The notes under the pieces: generated by a model
What the model saw: the letters and a program-made list of their open reading frames with translations, nothing else
Told to the model about the DNA's origin: nothing
Databases searched by the model: none
Assembly (NCBI GenBank): GCA_019096065.1
Contig: JAGUCH010000001.1
Coordinates: 1,674,001-1,738,000, forward strand
DNA: 64,000 nt
Origin: Paracyclopina nana
Lineage: Eukaryota > Arthropoda > Copepoda > Cyclopoida > Cyclopettidae
Reading direction: 5' to 3'
Position numbers and translations under genes: made by a program
Shown: positions 57,716 through 64,000 of the stretch, piece by piece
How positions within the stretch are numbered: position 1 is the stretch's first letter
How the letters are laid out: each line of letters begins with the position of its first letter

Positions 57716-59273
57716 ATGGCGGGTCGCGGCAGTAGCCTTCAGCCTCGCGCCTGTTGCAGTCGAGCATTTTGCCAAATGTGCTTCATCGGCGCAAAATGGC
57801 TGCCTGTGTTACTCATCGTGGGCATTGTCACCTGGTCGTATTACGCCTACATCGTTCACCTTTGCATCTTCACCGTGATCGCCGACTCGGGTGCGGTCGA
57901 GGGTGTCATTTTGGCCTCGCTGTACCACATCTTTTTGGTGCCATTTTTGCTCGCATATTGGCAGACGGTGTGGACCAAGCCGGGCAGGGTGCCTGCAGCC
58001 TTCAACTTGTCCTCCGCCGACATGGATGCCATCGAGTCAGCCTCAGAGCCTCGGCGAGCTCTGGAGAATTTGATTTCCATGAAGGATTTGGCTGTGGCCA
58101 CTCGATCAATGCAGGGAGAAGTACGATATTGTTCAGAGTGCTGTCACATCAAGGTAATTAATTTGACATGCTATAAACAAAGCTAGTGTCAAAAGTATTT
58201 TGATAAACTTCATGTGTAAACATGCCTTGATGAAAGGCTAGCCCGCTCATATTAAATCCTATGGTGCTAAATAAAGAGCATGTTACTGGATCTTAAAGGA
58301 AAGTAGCTCGTTCTTAGCTGGTACTAAATCTAGGCCAAGGACTAATCAATAGCCGCACAGGAGCCATAATAATAATAATAATGAATTTTTTGTTTCATAG
58401 CCTGATCGATGCCACCATTGTTCGGTGTGCAACGATTGCGTCCTCAAAATGGACCACCATTGCCCGTGGGTCAACAATTGCGTGGGGTTCTACAACCAGA
58501 AGTTCTTCTTCTTGTTCCTGGGCTACGCATTCCTCTACTGCATGTATGTCATGCTGTCCACGCTCAAGTATTTCATTGCCTATTGGTCTCACGAGGCAGC
58601 CATGAATTTCTCCAGTGGGAAGTACGTCTCTTACACTTTTGCATATAATAGCTCTGTTGCACTATTTTTTTTTCTTTGAAGGTTCCACGTGCTGTTTCTG
58701 TTCTTCGTCAGTGGGATGTTCGCAATCAGCTTGTTCTCGTTGTTCAGCTATCACATCTACCTGATCTCACAAAACAGAACGACCTTAGAGGCCTTCAGGC
58801 CTCCCATTTTCAGGCACGGTGGCTCAAATCGCAAAGGCTTCTACCTTGGCAAGGGAAATAACTTCCGAGAAGTGCTCGGGGACCAGATGGTCCTCTGGTT
58901 CGTTCCCGTGTTCACCAGCCTCGGTGACGGCCTCACTTTCCCTCGCCAGTGCCAAATGAGCGAGGAGGACGGCCTCAGTGACGGCTACGAGAGTGACACT
59001 GCCACTCCCAATAGACCAGTGCATAATAATCGCAGATTCAACAATGCTAGCAGCAGCAATAGCATGAGAGCCATGCTGGAAGAGGAAACTGTGACTGAAG
59101 ATGACGACGAAGAAGAGCTTTTAATACCCCGTACCAAAGTGTGGAGCGAACGCGAAACCACAGCTGTTCAAGCAGAAACCAGCCCTGACAGCCTTCTCGA
59201 GGATCATGGAGGGGCTTCCGTAACTTATGAAGGCTTTAACAAAAACGCATCAACCACTGCAGAAAAGTCATGA
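57716..59273 (+). CDS. DHHC palmitoyltransferase, ZDHHC2/15/20 type
   Basis: Three coding exons, 57716-58153, 58401-58621 and 58682-59273, total 1251 nt, 416 residues. Four membrane spans are seen: two before and two after a Cys-rich domain. That domain reads [23 protein letters not shown] and then [16 protein letters not shown], with the catalytic Cys in DHHC. The TTxE motif (RTTLEAF) and the PaCCT-like NNFREVLGD follow the fourth span, as in the ZDHHC2/15/20 group. These enzymes, in Golgi, plasma or endosomal membranes, attach palmitate to Cys residues of proteins. The tail of about 120 residues is acidic and Ser-rich. The start is the first in-frame ATG and fits the short cytoplasmic N-terminus. 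It faces DSCC1, with 230 bp between stops. Confidence 0.93.
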
Positions 59274-59503
59274 GAGAGGCAAAAATAAGAGTTTGATCCG
59301 ATTGTGATAAACTAGTCCAAGATCGCTATGATTATGAAAAAGAATGCACCCCACAACATACTAGACATTTACACACATACACCAATTCCAAAAATCACAA
59401 AAGAAAGAAATGAGTGTAATACTACTTCTGATATGATGCATTTTGCGAAAACAACTTTTCTCTCCTAGTTTAAAGAAATAAACCGTTTCAGTTAGCAAAG
59501 GCC

Positions 59504-60738
59504 TCAATTTTGGTGCTTGGAGCAAAACATCTGTTGCCCGTTTGTTTTGCAGCCTCTTGCGTACTTGGTGAGCAAAGCTTTCACATTCAGCTTGGCAGTT
59601 GTCAAATTGATCACAAATGGGCTGATTTCGTCGAGGCTCCATTTCTCCTTGGTGGCAAACAGTAAAGCCAGCCTCTCTTGAACATTGGGCGGCAGCTTGG
59701 TTTCTGGAAAGTACCTGATTTGATCCGAGTCCACGAGCAAGGCAAGGCCCTCCAACTGTTTCAAATCGGCCTTGAAAGGCTCCTCGCCTTCGTTGTCCAC
59801 AATTGGCAAAGAGTCTTGCCAAATGGTCACAAATTCGTTGAGGTTGAACACGGTGGACGATTGCAGGAGGTATTCCCCATAAAATCTGCAAATCTTGAAC
59901 CTGTCAGTTTTGCCATCCCTGAAGAACTGGTCAAAAATCTGGCTGGCAATGACCTCATTTTCGATTTCAGTGACCTCTTGCAGTGCCTCTTTCTTGGGCA
60001 CATTTTCCCATGACCAAGAGTTGCTAGAGATGACATTGCAAATGAGAGAGAGTATGCGCATCTTCATGTCTTGGTCAATCAGGGCCCATCGGTGATGGTC
60101 AAGCTGAACAGCTCCAGCAATCAAGAGTCCTTCTTTCAGCTCATTTTCAGAGCATTGCACCCTATCCAAAAGTTCCTGAAATGTCCATGATGAAGATGAT
60201 TGCTCCTCCACATTGGCCAAGGTTCTCTCCTCAAGCATGGAGAAAAGCTGGTGAAAGGCTGGCTTGGCAGGCTTGATTTCAAAGTACTTGAAAAAAGTCT
60301 TGAGCACAGTCACTGCATGTGCTTCAGGGCTACTGACCTCCTTGCATTCATCAACTTTCTGCAAGCCTTTGACTAGCAATATGCTATTTGAAGTTTCAGC
60401 CTCTTTGATGTCATACACCTCATTCTTGGAGCAGAGAATCACCGAGTCATTTGGAGCCCCTCTGAACACAAACTCATCTCCCTTTGAAAGAGTTGTCCAA
60501 TCTTTTAAAAAAAATTGACGAATTATCGCTGCGTTAATACCTTTTCTATTTGATCAGCAATCTGGGGAGTCACTTCCAGGAGGCAAATTTGCTCCTCATT
60601 TGGGCTGTCACCATCCATATCCATTTTATGGTCATTTGTATCAAAATAGAGAGCTTGACTGGCTGGCATCAGTGATGTGGGATCCAACTTGGCAAGTTCC
60701 ACAACCTTGACGGCATCTTCTAATAGCCTTGGCTCCAT
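59504..60738 (-). CDS. DSCC1: Sister chromatid cohesion protein DCC1
   Basis: Two coding exons, 60738-60541 and 60481-59504, separated by a 58-bp intron, total 1176 nt, 391 residues; human DSCC1 has 393. Conserved blocks include CLLEVTPQIADQI, VFRGAPNDSVILCSKNEVYDIKEAETSNS and, towards the C-terminus, LEGLALLVDSDQIRYFPETKLP, typical of Dcc1 with its winged-helix end. DCC1 joins CTF8 and CTF18 in an alternative clamp loader that places PCNA and helps set up cohesion during S phase. The acceptor used (TCAAAG before 60481) is the only nearby one that keeps the frame; the T-rich site 20 bases upstream would run into a stop. ATG 60738 fits the family N-terminus. Confidence 0.92.
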
Positions 60739-60997
60739 TTTCGGGTCTTGTTACTCTTGTACACAAATTTAACTCAGTTTTAATAACAAATAAAAAATAG
60801 TCTCAGTTTTCGCGGTTTTGTTTTTGTTTTGGTTGGCAGACCGCGTGCTACCAGACATGGTTTTAATGAGCTTAATTTTTTCTGCTAAAAAAGCCAGTGA
60901 CTCGGATGCTCCTTCAGATAAGCTAAATTGCTATTGCATTGCAAATTTTTCGCAACAGCCTTTCATGTCGCCTCCGCATCGAGTCACAGATAAAATG

Positions 60998-61255
60998 TTA
61001 AAAATGCAGCATCGTAAATGGCCCAGAGCCACGAATAGCTTTAGTAGTATTTTTAAATGAGGACAAAAGCTGTAGAGCTACTTCTTCTTTTTCACGCTTT
61101 TGAATCATGTCAATACAAACGTTTGACCCTTCTTGAAATGTGCTTGTGCCAATTGCAAATGTGGCTGCTGCTTTCTCTGAAATATGCTGCAATGGAGTGA
61201 GGCAGTCAAAGTTTTACATGCACATTCGATTATTTACAACAAGAATTCCAGGCAT
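60998..61255 (-). CDS. Possible small two-exon gene, unidentified
   Basis: An exon at 61186-60998 follows a good acceptor (CTCCATTGCAG) and reads 62 codons to TAA with coding-like composition. It has motifs such as AAATFAIGTSTFQEG, a charged helix QKREKEEVALQLL and an end TKAIRGSGPFTMLHF. Upstream, ATG at 61255 gives six codons (MPGILV) to a donor TT|GTAAAT at 61237, phase 0, making a 68-residue protein. No signal peptide or membrane span is seen. I do not recognise a family. It would sit in tandem with DSCC1 (259 bp) and divergent from the CUE gene. The weak donor and tiny first exon keep confidence low; the exon might instead end a larger gene. Confidence 0.4.
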
Positions 61256-61897
61256 ATTTGGTGTAAGCTCTGCTCCGAGTAGAAGTTTGGATTATCATTC
61301 TGATTGACCCATAGCTACTAAGCATAAATTGAGCTGAGCAAAAAACGTGGGCTTTACGGTGCTTTCATTCATTCATTCTCCCTGAAAAAAGGCCAGTTTC
61401 ACGAATGAGATGAGCAAAGCAACCTGCTGGCAATTATGTAATGCTTTTATTTCAGAGCTGAACAGCTATTAATGCGAGGTTAGGCACCATGTGCAAATGG
61501 TGATTGCTTCATTTGCATTCCAAATTCGTTCATGGTCATTTGTTCAATCACACAATTTAACTTTCCCACACACATTATGCTCAAGTTGTTGAGACTGGCC
61601 CAGCGCATCAGGGCTGGGCCTATTTCACAGAAGCAGCTTGCTTTGGCTTGCGAAATTTCAAAAGGGAAAGCTCGACAGCAGCAGCCGTAGAAGCAGCAGT
61701 AGAAGCGAGGCAGCTAAAAAAATTAACTGCAGCTGACCTCCGAACTTTTGAAAGGGAAAATTGGAAGATATCATGCCTACAAGGCGACAAGAGCCCACCG
61801 TCATAAAAGAGACCGGAAAAAGCCACATCTGGTAGCCATTGCCTGCAAGTGAGCCCTTCTCAGTTCTGTCAAAAAATTGTCAACAAAAAACTGAATC
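61256..61897. other. Upstream region of the CUE-domain gene
   Basis: 640 bp between divergent starts. A short inverted pair GGCCCAGCGC / GGGCTGGGCC lies near 61595-61620. No gene was seen; a minus-strand frame at 61620-61826 is rejected. Confidence 0.4.
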
Positions 61898-63907
61898 ATG
61901 ATGGAGTTGTCAGAAAATGTCAGCTACATGAAGCTAGTCCATGAGTTGAAGGCGGCCTTTCCAAACATGGCTGATGATTTGATCCATCACTGCATAAAAC
62001 AGGTAAGCAAGTTTAATTTAGGTCAGTTCCAACAGCAAATAGCATGACGAAATAGGCTTATTCGAGCCTTTTGAGCTGACTCTGATTATAGCTGAGATAT
62101 TCAGCTTATTTGCTGTTGCTCAGTAGCCTTACTCAGTTAGATTGTTGTTGGTGCTTCAGCTGAGACACTTTTTAAGACAATTGCTCAGTATAAACTGAGA
62201 TTCTTACTGAGCATTTTAAATGTTCTTCTTTTAAGAACTATATATACCTCTCAGCTCCAGTTTCTCAGCTAATCTCTTCTGAGAAACTGAGGCACTTCTT
62301 TCTTAACCAGGACAATCAATAAAATACTACAATTCAAACGTATAAGTAGCTCATTGTTTTTACCTTTATCTTAAGAATTTTATAGAAGTTGCAAAAGTTA
62401 TGTAAGGTGCATATATTTTGTTATGAATACTTAATATGAGTTCTTCTTTTGACCTGGCTAAACATGTACATTTTTATATTTTAGCTTCTCAGCTGTAGAT
62501 TTTCATATAGTATTGAATAGTTATGAGGTTACATAAAAAGAAAAAATTGGTGATTTGATGAGGTGATTTTATTCTAGCATGGATGTGACAGGATAGCCTG
62601 TTCTGGTGCCCTTAGGATCTTGGAAGCCCAACAATTGTCAATGACACACAACCACAGCTACGCTCCAGCTAGAGTCCTCACTGATGACAATTTCTTTGGC
62701 CAGAAGCACTGGCAAGGTAAAGTGAATCCTCCCTCATCTACTACCAGTAGCACATCTAGGTACATAGAAGATAAGCAAGTCAGCCAAAGGAGAAGGCCCT
62801 CAAGCATTCTCCCCCTGGGAATCACTTACAAAAATATGAACAACTATAACCACTTCTCCACTGAGTCAGTTCCCAAAGTGGTGTTGACTCCAGAGAGCCC
62901 AAAATTTCCTGCCACCACTCTGTATGACCCAGAAGATAGTGGCCTCAGCCTCTTTGGCACAACCTCCACTTTGACAGCTACTTGTCTAGACATTGACATG
63001 GAGTCTCTCTCCTCCAAATCATCCAGAAGCTCAGATGGCTCTTCTGGATCCTCAGATCCAGCTTTTAGTGTTTCCAGAGCAGTGCTGTCCAAGAGCAATC
63101 TCAAGATCCTGGACACCAAAGGACAATCTGTGGTTGCTTCCACTGCATTTACAACATTGACAGTCTCCTCCACCACTTCTTGTTCCTCTGCCTCATTGTC
63201 CACCATGACAAGCAGTCCTCCAAATTTCACATTAACCTCCATCAATCCATACAGGAGAATATTTGAGCAGAGACAGCAATTTTATGAGCATTTCTCCAAT
63301 GCCAATGGGGAATTTAGCAATAATGGCAACAAGGCTAAATCTGGATGGCAAAGAATGCAGGGCTCAGGCGATGTCTTCACAGTGAGGACCAACATCGAGC
63401 CTTTTGGTCCTTTTGTCATAGAGCATGATGTGAAAGCCAACAAGAAGTATGTGCGAAGTGAGGCTGGATCTGCCACTCCTATGATTTGTTTGAATCCGGA
63501 TGCTCCACAAGATGAGCAGCGTTATGCCACCAGTCATTCAGGCGACGGAGTGGAGTCTCACCTGGAAGTCTCCTTGAACAAATCTGGTAGCATCATCAAG
63601 ACCAGACACCAAAGGCTCAACAATGAGGAGAATTCAGTGCTGAAATTGCTGTATGGTGAAGGAGGCAAAGTGCTGGAGATCAATCAAACACAGTCAGTGA
63701 TTGTCCCCAGAGCGACGGCCTATCATCATAGGCCCAATTCAGCCTATTGCACAGGGGGCAACATGTCTGGAACATCAGGCATTTTAGTGCCCAGATACAA
63801 CTCGATGCCAAATTTGGATGGGTTCCAGCGAAGGCCATCCGATTTGGGCTTTAATACTCATCCAGCTGACGAAGAAAGGAGGCTGGCTTACACTAGGGGT
63901 AACTAGT
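61898..63907 (+). CDS. CUE-domain protein, TAB2/TAB3-like, cut by right edge
   Basis: Two exons are in the window: 61898-62002 (35 codons) and 62578 to about 63898, where a donor (AGGG|GTAACT) suggests an intron into the next window. The first 50 residues are a CUE domain, with KLVHELKAAFPNMADDLIHHCI split by the intron and then CDRIACSGALRILE. The FP motif and following helix are the ubiquitin-binding features. This N-terminal CUE followed by a long Ser/Thr/Pro-rich region is the layout of TAB2/TAB3, TAK1-binding adaptors, whose NZF zinc finger would lie beyond the window. A block RRIFEQRQQFYEHF and IEPFGPFVIEHDVKANKKYV are seen in the middle. The TAB2 identity is plausible but needs the missing C-terminus. 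If the GT is not used, the frame ends at 63906. Confidence 0.65.
62003..62577 (+). repeat. First intron of the CUE gene with a CTCAG/CTGAG cluster
   Basis: The 575-bp intron holds eleven copies of CTCAG or its reverse complement CTGAG between 62092 and 62291. GCTCAGTA (62183-62190) pairs with TACTGAGC (62206-62213). Chance would give fewer than one copy in this length. The rest is AT-rich. Confidence 0.7.
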
Positions 63908-64000
63908 GAAACAAAACCACGTGTGCTGTTGATGTACTAACTCAAACGAGTGAATATTTGAGTCTGCCAAGGCAACCTTAATTTACCCTGACTTTCCCTA
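63908..64000 (+). other. Start of an intron of the CUE gene, continuing past the window
   Basis: Non-coding sequence after the probable donor at about 63899; the next exon is outside the window. Confidence 0.45.

Noticed and set aside
60501-60540. A 39-bp intron in DSCC1 using the T-rich acceptor at 60502
   Set aside because: It breaks the frame; the acceptor before 60481 gives a 58-bp intron and restores the Dcc1 alignment.
61620-61826. Minus-strand 68-codon frame upstream of the CUE gene
   Set aside because: Ala/Ser-rich reading of a CAG-like repeat with no splice context or conservation clue.
44281-63907. ASK1 and a TAB2-like adaptor in the same 20 kb as a functional MAP3K cluster
   Set aside because: They are separated by four or five unrelated genes and act in different MAP3K complexes; proximity looks accidental.

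Overview
The window is nuclear DNA from an animal, most likely an arthropod with a compact genome. Protein genes are split by many short GT-AG introns, often 40-120 bp, and genes lie close together on both strands. The arthropod assignment rests on a BTB plus C2H2 zinc-finger gene of the Tramtrack/lola type (54108-55721), a still life (sif/Tiam) RhoGEF with an N-terminal MGNKLSCSC motif (28926-38518), an innexin (2920-4571) and a LEV-10/Culd-type CUB-LDLa membrane protein (48900-53131). No species can be named. I saw no tRNA, rRNA or CRISPR array and no intact transposon. One decayed SGNH-hydrolase-like fragment lies at about 5319-5712.

Layout, left to right: the 3' end of an unidentified Ser-rich protein (+, 1-1043); a Ly6 protein (+) facing an innexin (-); PHYHD1 and a TMEM200-like two-pass protein in tandem (-); a long non-coding stretch (9516-13272); an FGFRL1-like receptor (+) facing an SRSF4/5/6 (B52) splicing factor (-); RNF25 (+), divergent from the SR gene, facing a TSP1-EGF-7TM receptor (-); an atypical rhodopsin-like receptor (+); the 9.6-kb sif gene (-, 23 coding exons); PRC1/feo (+) facing RWDD1 (-); ASK1/MAP3K5-type kinase (+), divergent from RWDD1, facing the CUB-LDLa gene (-); the BTB zinc-finger gene (-); a DHHC palmitoyltransferase (+) facing DSCC1 (-); a possible 68-residue gene (-); and a CUE-domain, TAB2-like gene (+) that runs off the right edge.

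Exon joins were built by hand from splice sites and frame. For every complete multi-exon model the summed exon length is a multiple of three and the protein length fits the family, which is the main support for the boundaries. The genes do not form one pathway. They are mostly conserved housekeeping or signalling genes: splicing, ubiquitin ligation, cytokinesis, cohesion establishment, MAP kinase signalling, Rac activation and gap junctions. Recurrent features are convergent pairs with almost abutting stop codons (8 bp and 9 bp apart) and divergent pairs sharing short promoters.

The least ordinary items are a seven-TM receptor that joins TSP1 and EGF modules directly to the 7TM with no room for a GAIN domain; an arthropod FGFRL1-like gene with an altered third Ig domain; a 7TM receptor without a DRY motif and with a long acidic loop; a stop-free, in-frame spliced leader region upstream of the sif start; and an intron with a dense CTCAG/CTGAG cluster.
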